In this document: positions 32,235 to 41,489 of the stretch, in pieces
Layout: each line of letters opens with the position of its first letter
Numbering within the stretch: the first letter of the stretch is position 1
Assembly: GCA_963575745.1 (NCBI GenBank)
Contig: CAUYUJ010017862.1
Coordinates: forward strand, 100,903 to 164,902
DNA length: 64,000 bases
Direction of reading: 5' to 3'
Source of the DNA: Prorocentrum cordatum
Taxonomy: Eukaryota > Sar > Dinophyceae > Prorocentrales > Prorocentraceae
Made by a program: the position numbers and the translations under genes
Notes under the pieces: model-generated
Told to the model about the DNA's origin: nothing
Databases searched by the model: none
Seen by the model: only the letters and a program-made list of their open reading frames with translations

Positions 32235-32256
32235 CCCGTGGCCATTCTGGCTCAAG
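32235..32256 (+). other. Relict spliced leader, array unit 3
   Basis: Same relict as units 1 and 2. The next expected relict, at 33568, is absent because the fourth unit lacks the insertion. Confidence 0.9.
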
Positions 32257-32338
32257 CCTTCTTGGTTCCAGGCGCAGGATACCACCCCGGCGAAGGCATC
32301 TGAGCTTCCACAGCTTGCTAGAGATCGCTCAAGCAGCC

Positions 32339-32740
32339 ATGGGCGGGGACGGTGACGCCCTCGACAACGACGCGATCATGGTCTGCGACGGGTGCTGCTG
32401 CTGCTACGACGGCCTGCTCTTTGGGGACGGGTGCGTGGGGTGCATGGCGAGCGAGACCCTGTGCTGCCTGGAGGTCGAGTACTGCTGCAAGTCGGGCGCA
32501 CCCACGCTCTGCTGCGTCTGCTGCGCCATTCGCTGCGTCTCGCCCACCGTGTGCATCAAGTCGCAGGGCCAGATGTGCTGCCTCGCTGGGGCAGCCGCCA
32601 TCCCCTGCGACGACGAGGTGCCCTGCCTGGTCGGCACGTGCGGCATCATCTGCTACCCCACGATGGCCGTGTGCAAGACGCTCGGCGACATCAAGGGTGG
32701 GGGCGGCGAGGACGGCCCTCCGGCTGAGCAGGTGGGCTGA
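32339..32740 (+). CDS. Cysteine-rich protein, tandem copy 3
   Basis: Protein identical to copies 1 and 2. One silent change is seen in codon 3 (GGC to GGG near 32347). A silent-only difference across three copies suggests purifying selection or very recent duplication. It is followed by the same 3' region and then by the truncated fourth unit. Confidence 0.88.
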   Translation: MGGDGDALDNDAIMVCDGCCCCYDGLLFGDGCVGCMASETLCCLEVEYCCKSGAPTLCCVCCAIRCVSPTVCIKSQGQMCCLAGAAAIPCDDEVPCLVGTCGIICYPTMAVCKTLGDIKGGGGEDGPPAEQVG

Positions 32741-33558
32741 GGTTCCCGAGGGCGCCACATCCAGACATTCCATGGTCCATGACGCCGCTCTGCCTGCTGA
32801 TGCAACCAGCGTGGCCAATGCGGCAACGCAGCCACACGTGCCTCCTCGCTCGAACGCAGAACGGCACCAGGCTATGTAGGACCTTACCTATCTATGTGCT
32901 TTTGTCAGTTTCGGGCCGGCGCGTTCGGCAAGTTCCGCCGCCGTGCCCCACTGGCATAGTAAAATTCCGAGGCGCCTCTTGCAAGGCCCGCCGCCGTACC
33001 AACGCAGCACGGAGCGCGGCCACCCCAGAGGACCGCCCGCGCGAGGGAAGAAACACGAAGGCCTCAACACAGATCAAGAGGTGCCCAAGAAGCCCTTCAG
33101 GTCAGCCCGGGGAGGCCCAGGCAGTTGATTCCCCTGAGGTGCTTGCAGGAGTTGTGGGTCCTGGCGTGCTTGGGCCTCCGACCGCCCAGGACAGCCCTGG
33201 CCCTAGAGGCTTCTCTGGGCCGCGTTGCGGTTCTTTGGGAAAGCTTCAATGCCGTCGTGGGCACTCCTTGAGAGCCCCATGTTGTCTTCTTGGGCCGACT
33301 TGGGGCCATTCTGTGGAGGCTTTTGGGCTGTCTAGGAGCTATCTTGAAGTCCCTCTGGACGCCCCGGAATTCGATGGTTTGGCTCTCGTCAGGCTCTCCA
33401 GGAGAGCCTCTTGGGCCGTCTTGGGGGCCTCTTGCTCTGCCTGATGGTTCCCTTGAGGCTGTCTCGGGAGCCTCTTGGGCCAGCTTGGGCCATCGTGGCG
33501 TCGTCCTGGCTGGGCTGAAGGCCGTCCTGGAGGCCGTGAGGTTCCCAAGAAGGCCTCA

Positions 33559-35140
33559 AGTCAGATCCAGTGGCCTCCAAGACGGCCAAGAGGTACCCAA
33601 GAGGCCTTCCGGGAGCGTTCGAGGAGACCCAAGCAGTTGATTCCCTTCAGGTGCTTCCAGGATTTTGAGGTTCTGGCATGTTTGGGACCGCCCAGGACAG
33701 CGCAATAGCCTCTCTGGGCCGTCTTGGCGCTTTCTTGGGGCGCTTCAAGGCCGTCCTGGGCCCTTTTTGGGCGCCCCGTGGGTCCTGTTGGGCCGACTTG
33801 GGGCCCTCTTGGGGGCTTATTGGGACGTCTTGGAGCTATATCGGAGGCCTCTTGGAAGCCTCTTGGGCCGTCTTTGGTGGTCGGAAAACCGAAGGCGCGA
33901 GAGCCTCACAGTCATTTAGACAATTATGGAACGTCAACGGTTTTGGTCCCCTCGACCTCTCCAGGAAGGTCTCTTGGAGCTCTCTTTGGCCGTGTTGGCT
34001 GCTTCACTGAACCGTCTCGAGGCCCTCTTGTGCTATCTCCTTGGGGCTGTGTTGAGAGGCTCTTGAGCTGTATTGGGCCATTGTGAGCCGTTTTATTGTC
34101 GTCTCGGTTGTTTTGGAAGCCGTCTTGGAAGCCATCTCTGCCGTCAAGAGGCCGAACAAAGCGTTAGACAACAATTTCAGAAGGGGCGTTGCTTTAGGCG
34201 CGCGCGCGTCGAGGGAGGGTGTCCCTTACAACTCCTTAAGTCGAGCAGACAGCCGACGCGCATGAAAAAAAGAGCGCTAGCGAGAGAAGCGCTGTACAGG
34301 GCTTTAGCTCCAATGGGGGGGTGTCCGGCGGGGGGGGAGGACCGCGCAGATGTTTCGAACACGCCCTCCATGTTGTTGTTGTTTTTTCGGCCCAGGGCGG
34401 TCCAAGAGACACCCAAGAAGCTCCCAAGACGGCTTAAGACATCTCCCAGGCGGCCCACGAGACGCCCAAGAGGCCCCGCGACGACCCAAGAGCGTTCCAG
34501 GAGGGGCGACGGTGGCCCCGAGACGGCCTCAAAAGCCCCCCAGACGCTCCAAGAGGCCCCCACGAGGACCTCCAAGAGGGACTCAAGAGGCAAAAACAAT
34601 GGATTTCCCTCAGGCATTTGACGGTTCTTGGGGTTCTCGCTTTTTCGGGTCAAAAACTGCCAAATACGCCCTCTAGGGCCTCCTCGCCCCAACGCGTTCC
34701 CACAGGCTCCCTAGAGGGCCTGATAACATTCCAAGAGAGCTTCACGACGGCCCACGACAGCCCCAAGACGGGCCAAGGAGGGCCCCACAGAGGCCCAAGA
34801 GGCTCCCAGGAAAGCTCCAATAGGGCCACAGGAGGCTTCCAAGAGGGCACCGCGGGCGCCCCGAGCTGGCCCAAGCCCAGCAAGAGAAGGAGGAGGAGGA
34901 GGAGGAGGAGGAGGAAGAGGAAGAAGAGTCCAAGAGGGGCACAGGACGGTCCAAGAGGGCCCCCGGACGGCCCAAGAGGGCCCCCAAACGGCCCCGAAGA
35001 CCCCCTCAGAGGCCTCCAAGAGGCCTTCCAGCTGCTTCGCCGAGCCTCCGGCGGCCTTTTGGGGACTTCGGAGGGTCGCCTCGCTGCCACAGCTGGAGGC
35101 AGATTGGAGAACATCCGCGCGCGAACACTTCGAGGGGTCC
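33559..35140. repeat. Degenerate repeat domain, right part, including the empty site
   Basis: 33559-33860 aligns with the 3' flank of the array genes. 33930-34160 aligns, more diverged, with the 5' flank (ctctccaggaaggtctcttgg, ggggctgtgttgagaggctc), marking another 0.5-0.6-kb background unit. From 34390 to 35050 the words switch strand to CCAAGAGG/CCAAGACGG, with a spacer at 34590-34670 and a GGA run at 34885-34930. No gene. Confidence 0.65.
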
Positions 35141-35206
35141 TGGACCGATTGTGACCAGATTTCGCCGTTGCTGTGTTGCCGCCCTCTTCCTTCGGAAGTT
35201 GATCGG

Positions 35207-35362
35207 CCTCCTACCCTGACACGTCGATTATCGAATTGGCCGCTTTCGGTTCGCGATAGGGTCGCGCGGCCGTCATCTTTGCGGGTCCAGCTCCGTCGGT
35301 GTCGGTCCTAGGCCGTTTTCACTAAAGGGTGGTTCACGAAAGGGAGGTTTGTCCACCGCCGA
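35207..35362. repeat. Dispersed 156-bp repeat, copy 2
   Basis: Matches 18489-18644 in the same orientation (cctcctaccctgacacgtcg through gggaggtttgtccaccgccg). Confidence 0.75.
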
Positions 35363-35825
35363 TTCCTCATCCCTGCTTCCCCTCTTCCCCTCTTCCCATT
35401 GCGCTGTCCAAACCAGCTTTCATGCCGCGACTCGCACTCCAGTTTGCTGCGGCATTGATGCATGGCGATCCTATGTCCAGATCGTTGCCGCGTGAACGGC
35501 CGTCGAACGCTTGAGACCATGTGACACTTCCGCTCCACAGAACCGCTCTTTCCGTTCCCGTGCTGGCCCAGGTTCTAACACGCCCACTCCGTGCAGGCAC
35601 GGTGGTGGATGTATTTCGAAGGTCGAGGGATGGAGGAGCAGGAGGAGGATTCAGAAACCAGGCGATGGCTGGCAAACCCGTGGCTGCAAAAACGAAGCTC
35701 TGGGAAATTATTGTCTTCTTCTGGGAAGCAGCCCATGGGCTATTTAGCGCGTTGAATTGTGTTATGGTAATTGTATTTCTGTTACGGGGGTATTGTGATT
35801 TGCCAGCCCTCGCCCAGCTTCTGAA
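35363..35825. other. Non-coding DNA
   Basis: No recognised product, relict SL or inverted repeat. Short frames on both strands are unremarkable. Confidence 0.4.
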
Positions 35826-36240
35826 GGATGGAGGAAAGGGGATGGAGGGAGGGAGGGAGGGAGGGAGGGACATGGGAGGGAGGGACATGGGAGGGAGGAG
35901 GGAGAAGGTGGAGGAGGAGGAGGACGAGGAGGAGGTGGAGGAGGTTGAGGAGGACGGTGAACACGAGGAGAAAGAGAGGGAGGAGGGAAAGGGAGGAGGA
36001 GGAGGAAGAAGAGGAGGAGGAGGAGGAGGAGGAGGAGGCGCAGGAGGATGAGGAGGAGGAGGAGGAGGACAACGACGACGACATCGACGACATCGACGAC
36101 GAGGGAGGATGACGACGAGGAAGGAGAATGAGGACGAGGAGGACGAGGAGGAGGAGGAGGAGGACGACGGCGACGAACACGACGAAACAGGAGGAGGAGG
36201 AGGAGGAGGAGGAGGAGGAGGAGGAGGAGGGTCGGCGGAG
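35826..36240. repeat. GGGA then GGA/GAC purine tract
   Basis: GGGA repeats (35840-35890) pass into GGA (35905-36070), GAC (36070-36100) and GGA (36130-36230). Poly-Glu/Gly frames are artefacts. Confidence 0.93.
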
Positions 36241-36409
36241 AAGCCCCCCCCCCTCACCTCCCCCGCAGCCCCCCCGCAGGAGCGAGGACCACCCGGCCGC
36301 CAGCCGGCCCGTGCCGAGCACCGCGCCGGGCGCGCTCCCGGCGCCGCCCCCGGCCCCCTCGCCGCGCGACCTCCTGGCGGGCCTGCCTTCCATTGTGGAG
36401 TGGCGGCCC

Positions 36410-36508
36410 TCCCCTCCCCTCCCTCCTCCCTCCCTCCCTCCCTCCCTCCCTCCCCTCCCTCCCTCCCCCTCCCTCCCTCCCTCCCTCCCTCCCTCCCTCC
36501 CTCCCTCC
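36410..36508. repeat. (CCCT)n tract immediately upstream of an SL relict
   Basis: About 100 bp of tcccTCCC tetranucleotide repeats ending directly at the relict SL at 36509. The tract may mark the insertion target of the recycled cDNA. Confidence 0.9.
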
Positions 36509-36545
36509 TCCGTAGCCATTTTGGCTCAAGCCATTTTGGCTCAAG
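36509..36545 (+). other. Double (two-generation) spliced leader relict
   Basis: 36509-36530 is a perfect 22-nt match to the dinoflagellate SL with T at the degenerate first base. 36531-36545 repeats only its last 15 nt, CCATTTTGGCTCAAG. Known SL relicts show this form because the AG inside CCGTAG serves as acceptor when a recycled gene is trans-spliced again. Two stacked copies therefore imply at least two rounds of mRNA-to-DNA recycling. Confidence 0.95.
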
Positions 36546-36577
36546 TATCGCAACCACGCTCGAGCCTGGCGACGTGC

Positions 36578-37831
36578 ATGCCGTGGGCGCGGCCGGGCCG
36601 GGCGCCGGGACGGACGGCGCTATGGCGGACTGAGAGACCGTCAGCAAGTGGCGGTGCCTGTGGCGGCGGCAGGCTGGCCTGGCGAAGCGGCAGCATGGCA
36701 CGCAAGCGTCGCACCCGGGCCCAGAGCGCTTGGTCGACGGCGGCAGGGCCTGCGCAGCCGCGGCAGCTGCGCGGTGCGAGTGTTGCCGTGCCCCAGACCT
36801 GCGGCACTGCGGAGCCCAAGCAGAAGCCGCACACGCTCTGCACAACGGACGAAGAGAACAGCATCATCAATGAGTTCCTCGCGGGACTTCTTGAGCCTGG
36901 AGGTGATGCTACCCAACGGTTCCACATCGGCGACGGCGAGCCCGAGGTGTACGAGCTGGATTGGGCCACGTTTGTTCCCGCCGAGTGCGTGGGCGCCGAG
37001 CATGAGACCTTCATCAACGAGGGCGGCTTGGACATCAATGATGACAGCGGCTCCGAGTGCGAGGCCCGCGGGGATTGCAAGATTGCCGAGCATGATACCT
37101 TCATCGACGAGGGCGGCTTGGACATCAATGTCGGCGAGTTTGAGGCTCACGTCGACGACAGCGGCTCCGAGCGCGAGGCCCACGGGGATTGCAAGATTAC
37201 CGAGCATGCGATCTTCATCGACGAGGGTGGCTTGGACAGCAAGGTCGGCGAGTTTGAGGCCCACATCGACGACAGCGGCTCGGAGTGCGAGGCCCACGGG
37301 GATTGCAAGATTCTCGACAGCAGCTTCGACAAGGTCGACATGAGCAACGGCTACGGCGTGACCTACGAGAAGCAGACCATGGCGGAGTGCATCGCCGAGC
37401 TGTCCGAGAGGAACGGCGCCATCAGCATCTCTGGTGGCGGGGCTTCCGTGTCCGCGGTGAGCTGCGCGAGCGAGGTGGCGAGCAAAATCGTCGGTGGCAC
37501 CAAGCTGGTCGACTCTGACGACGAGGGCCTTCGTCAGGGAGTTGGCGGCACCAACAAGCTGGAGTACGACTTCGGCGTGGCGGCCGACGAGAGCCCGCAA
37601 TTCAGCAATGGCACCTGCGACGTGGCGGACTGCATCGCCGAGCTGACGGAGAAGAACGGCACCATTTGCTTCCTTGGTGGCAGGGACTCCGTGTCCGCGG
37701 AGAGCTGCGTGAGCGAGGTGGTGAAGGATATCGGCGTCGGCAGCGACCAGTTCGACGAGCTCGCGGAGAGGTTCCTCAAGGAATCCAAAGCCGAGTACGA
37801 GTGCGAGATGACGAGGCTTGCGATGCTGTGA
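36578..37831 (+). CDS. Acidic repeat protein of unknown function, recycled-cDNA gene
   Basis: ATG at 36578 is the first after the SL relict and gives 417 residues. The in-frame ATG at 36695 (MARKRRTRAQ) is a good alternative (378 residues) and avoids a GC-rich Arg/Gly leader. Three repeats lie at about residues 139-244: AEHxTFIxEGGLDIN, then VGEFEAHxDDSGSExEA and HGDCK. The first repeat is 30 residues and lacks VGEFEAH; the other two are 38. Two further related segments follow: CIAELSERNGAISISGGGASV and CIAELTEKNGTICFLGGRDSV with SCxSEV. Strongly acidic, no membrane segment, no recognised family. A TGA at 37829 ends the frame, but the same frame stays open for 83 codons after it (to 38080). 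No intron is visible, as expected of a processed copy. Confidence 0.7.
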   Translation: MPWARPGRAPGRTALWRTERPSASGGACGGGRLAWRSGSMARKRRTRAQSAWSTAAGPAQPRQLRGASVAVPQTCGTAEPKQKPHTLCTTDEENSIINEFLAGLLEPGGDATQRFHIGDGEPEVYELDWATFVPAECVGAEHETFINEGGLDINDDSGSECEARGDCKIAEHDTFIDEGGLDINVGEFEAHVDDSGSEREAHGDCKITEHAIFIDEGGLDSKVGEFEAHIDDSGSECEAHGDCKILDSSFDKVDMSNGYGVTYEKQTMAECIAELSERNGAISISGGGASVSAVSCASEVASKIVGGTKLVDSDDEGLRQGVGGTNKLEYDFGVAADESPQFSNGTCDVADCIAELTEKNGTICFLGGRDSVSAESCVSEVVKDIGVGSDQFDELAERFLKESKAEYECEMTRLAML

Positions 37832-38080
37832 CACGCGGGCTTGCAGAGCTACGTCGAGAAGCGGGGCCAGGACAGCGACGTCAACCTGTCCGTCGAGGGC
37901 CTCGCCGCCAGCGCGAGCGACGTGGGCTGCAGGATCAGCCTGGACCTCGAGCGGCGCATGGAGAAGTTGAAGAAGGCCATCCTCGTGGACGACATCGGGG
38001 TGGCCAACGACGATGCCATCGAGGACAGCCCGTCCCGGAGGCCTTCGTCAAGGTCGGCGTGGGCAGACCCTGAGGTTTAA
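37832..38080 (+). pseudogene. In-frame continuation of the acidic repeat gene after TGA
   Basis: Directly after the TGA the same phase reads HAGLQSYVEKRGQDSDVNLS, then a coiled-coil-like LERRMEKLKKAILVDDIGVA, ending at TAA 38078-38080. Composition and style match the upstream protein. The TGA may be a nonsense mutation in a decaying copy, a readthrough or recoded stop, or a sequence error. Confidence 0.55.
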
Positions 38081-38400
38081 CTCAGGGTCGGCCTCCCTGA
38101 GGGGGCCGCCGCCCGCCGCGCGCGGGGGCGCGGGACACTGCGTCCCTTGGCCTCCCGACTCCCGACTCCATCCCTCCCTCCTCTGGTCCCTCCCTCCCTC
38201 CCTCCTCCCACCCCCCTCCCTCCCTCCCTCCCTCCATGCGGACTCCTGCCAGGTTCGCGAACGCTGGAAGTCGTGTTCAAACTCATTCGTATGCATATGC
38301 ACGTTCACGCCCACTCCGTTTCACGCACGCTCGGGGACACTCACGCACTCCAGCCGGGTTCGCCCGTGAACTTGCGAGGCGCTACAATCAGACCCACTCG
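38081..38400. other. Non-coding DNA with a CCCT tract
   Basis: 38155-38235 is CCCT-rich. The remainder shows no gene. Confidence 0.5.
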
Positions 38401-38403
38401 CAG

Positions 38404-39150
38404 ATTGTGAGGATGTCTCGAGCGAAACGCTGGTTTCAGCACCCCAAGGGGGAGCCACCAGGGGTGGTTGCGCGGTTGCGTTCGCGACCAGACTGCGGGG
38501 ATTTATCGAGCGGTTTGCCTGTTTGGTTGCCCAGGCTCCTCGGCTTTCATAGCAGATCATGAGAATGTCTCGAGCGGCGCGCTGGCTGCGGCACCCCAAG
38601 GGGGAGCCCTGAGCCGCCAACGGTGGTTGCACGGCCCCGTTCGCGGCCGAGATATTTGAAGCGTTTTGCCTGTTTGCTTGCCCGGACTCCCATGCTTTCG
38701 GGGAGGTTGTGAGGATGTCTGGGGCAGCGCGCTGGCTGCGGCACCCCAATGGGGAGTTGCCAGGGGTGGTGGCACGGCCCCGTTCGCGCCGAGACTGGGG
38801 ATATCTCAGGCGGTCTGCCCGTTTCGTTGCCGCATTTTTTCTCTTGTTATCGAGCAGACCGTGCGGATTGTCTCCTACCAGGCGTTGGTTTTAGCAGCCC
38901 GACTGTGGCCTGCCAGGGGTGGTTGCACGGTTCCCTTCGCGGCCAGATTGTGGGGATTTTTCCGGCGGTTTGCATGCCTGGTTGCCCAGACCCTTCTGTT
39001 TCCAGAGGAGATCGTGAGGACGTCTCGAACGAGGCGCTGGCTTCAGCACCCCAAGGGGGAGCCGCCAGGGGTGGTTGCCGTTCGCGGCCAGACTGTGCGG
39101 ATTCGGCCCAGCTTCTTTTGTGCTGTCAGACCAGACTGTGAGGTTCCTCG
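38404..39150. repeat. 150-bp tandem repeat, about five units
   Basis: GTGAGGATGTCTCGAGCG-type anchors occur near 38407, 38559, 38709, 38860 and 39015, with a truncated sixth near 39138. Units share gcaccccaagggggagc, ggttgcacggccccgttcgc and tttgcctgtttggttgccc. The period of about 151 is not divisible by three, and no frame is preserved. Confidence 0.85.
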
Positions 39151-39835
39151 TCCCCCCCACCTTCCTCCCTCCGCCCCCGTGGCCTGTGGCCACGAGGGAC
39201 GTGTCGAGGTATCAGTATCATCTCCTCTGAGATGGGACGCCCAGAGAGGCACGGAACTCAGCGTGGACCCCTTGAGGTCTCGACCCCCTTCCCAAGAACG
39301 AGCTTCATCCCGAGTCTTGCGCTGACTTTCCCAGGCCCCGGTGAGGGCCGGAGGCCGGAAGTTGCCAAACCCTTCCCGTCGTGATTTTTCCCCACGGCGA
39401 GGACCCTGAGATCTCACTCGCGAAAAATCACGACCGCAGTCTTAGACCTTTTCTTCCGATTGCTTTCGGACTGGAGCGACCTGGGAGGGTCCCTGGGCCC
39501 GAGACAAGGCATCATTACCCGTTGTGCAAGTATTCGACGCGGAGATCTCTATATGTGCATCTCGTTCCCTAGCTTTTTCCGTCGTGAGTGTCTGGGTGTG
39601 GGAGTGAATCCGAGTGGACAGCTACGACGACGACGACGAAAACGACGATGACGACCACCTTGGAAGGGACGAAGAAGAATGACGACGATGATTCACAGAC
39701 AGACAAGCGGTGAGCAGGCCCACTCCCCTCTGCTTCCTCTGCCTCCGCGTTGTAGCCCCTCCCTTCTCTTCCGCCCTCCTCCCTTCTCCCCTGCGTCCTC
39801 CCTTTTCTGTCCTCTTTGGCGGCCCTCCTTCTCCT
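39151..39835. other. Non-coding DNA with one dispersed-repeat fragment
   Basis: 39280-39410 is a copy of the repeat described at 3440 (cttcatcccgagtct, ggccccggtgagggccgg, cgtcgtgatttttcccc). The remainder has no recognised gene. Confidence 0.45.
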
Positions 39836-39839
39836 TCCT

Positions 39840-40015
39840 CGTGCGTCCTCCTCCTCCTCCTCCTTCTCCTCCTCCTCCCTCCTACTCTTCCTCCTCCTCC
39901 TCCTCCTCCTCCTCTTCCTCCTCCTCCTCCTCCTCCTCCTCTTCCTCCTCCTCCTCCTCCTCCCTCCTCCTCGTCCTCCCTCCTCGTCCTCCCGCCTCCC
40001 TCCTCCTCCCTGGCG
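39840..40015. repeat. (CCT)n tract
   Basis: CCTCCT with CTT interruptions on the + strand. Frames read Pro/Ser/Leu and are artefacts. Confidence 0.93.
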
Positions 40016-40555
40016 GCCGCCCCTGGCGGCCTCGTCCACTCTCCCCCCCCTGTCGTAGCCACGTCCTTCTCTGCCTCGCTCCTCCCCCCTCCCTCCTCCC
40101 GCCTTTTCTCGCAGGCCTAGAGGTTGACACCAACCCCAATTTCGGCGGTGTGCCTCCACCAAGGGAAGAAGATCCCGATCTCGGGGATGGTGGTAATATT
40201 CTGGCTCCCAAGGCGACCGAAATATCACCACCACCGAAATCTAGGATCACCTGCCCCCTGTGGAGGCAGCCCCCTGTGTTGGTGTTGGTGCCAATTTCCA
40301 GACCTCCAATCTTCCCCGTTCATCCCCCGTCCTCCACCCCTCCCCCCTGGCGGCCGTCCTGCTCCCCGCAGCGAGGCGAGAGGAGCCGGAGGCGCAGAGC
40401 GAGCGCCTCGCGCGGTGAGCAGCCGGCCTTGACTCGCCTTGCGTCGGTTGCGTAGCTAACCTTCCCAGAATCCCGAGTGATTTCTGATATGGGGTCCATG
40501 TCGGATACCTGTCTAACTTTTTGTAAGGAGGTGGATTCCATGGGGCTTGAGTCTT
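40016..40555. other. Non-coding DNA
   Basis: accaccaccg and ccccgatctcggggatggtgg form short local repeats near 40170-40240. No gene was recognised. Confidence 0.4.
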
Positions 40556-40559
40556 GAGT

Positions 40560-40910
40560 CTTGAGGAGGAGGAGGAGGAGGAGGAGGAGGAGGAGGAGGT
40601 GGATGAGGAGGAGTGGGGGGGGGGGAGGAGAATGAGGAGGAGGGGCGCGGTGTCGTAGGAGCATGGGGGAGGAGAAGGAGGAGGAGATGGAGGAGGAAGA
40701 GGAGGAGGAGGAGGAGGAGGAGCAGGAGGAATAGCGCGAGGAGGTGGGAGGATGCGGATGCAGATGAGGAGGACGCCAGAGGTGTAGGATGTGGAGGAGG
40801 AGGGGGAGGCGGAGGAGGAGGAAGGAAGGAGGGGGAGTACGTGGGGGAGAGCGACGGGGGAGGAGGGGGAGGAGGGAGGATGACTCGCCGTGACGAGGAT
40901 GCTGAGGAGT
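40560..40910. repeat. (GGA)n tract
   Basis: About 350 bp of GGA with GGGGG and GATGCGGATGCAGATG interruptions. Confidence 0.93.
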
Positions 40911-41027
40911 AGCGGAACGAGGCGGAGTCGCAGGGGGAGGTTAGGGCATGCGCGACCTGAGATGTCGCACCTGGACACAGGACAACACACAGAGCAATCG
41001 TCCCCCCTTTCCCCCTCTGCTCATCCC

Positions 41028-41150
41028 TCTCATAAACCTTCGGAGGTCTGCGCGGATTCCCTGGATCGGCGCTGGAACCCCCTCCGAGCCTCCCTGTCGC
41101 GCCGAGCGTGCCAGGGGTGGCACTGGAGGCGCCGTCAGGGGGGGCCCCAT
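41028..41150. mobile_element. Hairpin element family A, left-half fragment
   Basis: cataaaccttcgg, tgcgcggattccctggatcg and gcgctggaacccc match the left arm of 18976-19175. The right arm is degraded. Confidence 0.5.
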
Positions 41151-41489
41151 TGGACTCCCCTGGGGGGCTGCAAACGCGTGCGGCCGCAGAACCAGGGCCC
41201 CAGTGGTGCAGATTAAGGCAACTGTTGCCAACAGTTTGCAAAACCCAGCACCGTCAAAAACAGAATGGCCCAATCTGTGTATTTCAAGTTCGTATGCTCG
41301 AGTTTGCCAACAGCGCGATCGTCACCTGGTGGCTGAACGTACTTGCAATGGTTGGTCCGCGCTTGAGATTCATCCCGAAGTCCCAGGAGGTCCCCCGAGA
41401 TCTCCGGAGGGCCTTCCCCCGCGGGAGCTCCCCGGAGGCCTGCGGAGGCCCACAGGGCGGGGAACGTCCACGAGACCCGACTCTCGTGC

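Larger units (their letters stand above)
29454..33558 (+). repeat. 1333-bp tandem array: three full units plus a partial fourth
   Basis: Units are 29454-30786, 30787-32119 and 32120-33452. The fourth stops matching the 5' flank at 33558. All landmarks (SL relict, ATG, TGA, 3' flank) repeat at exactly 1333 bp. I see only about half a dozen substitutions per unit, in coding and non-coding parts alike, so the copies are recent or homogenised. Each unit contains one complete 133-codon gene on the + strand. Confidence 0.95.

Noticed and set aside
36509-36545. Spliced leader RNA gene
   Set aside because: The 22-mer is followed by a second partial SL and then by coding-type sequence, not by a GT donor and the short structured SL RNA intron.
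35367-36845. 492-codon minus-strand frame antisense to the recycled gene
   Set aside because: Mostly Ser/Pro/Gly from GGA and CCCT tracts; the remaining part is antisense to a better supported + strand gene.
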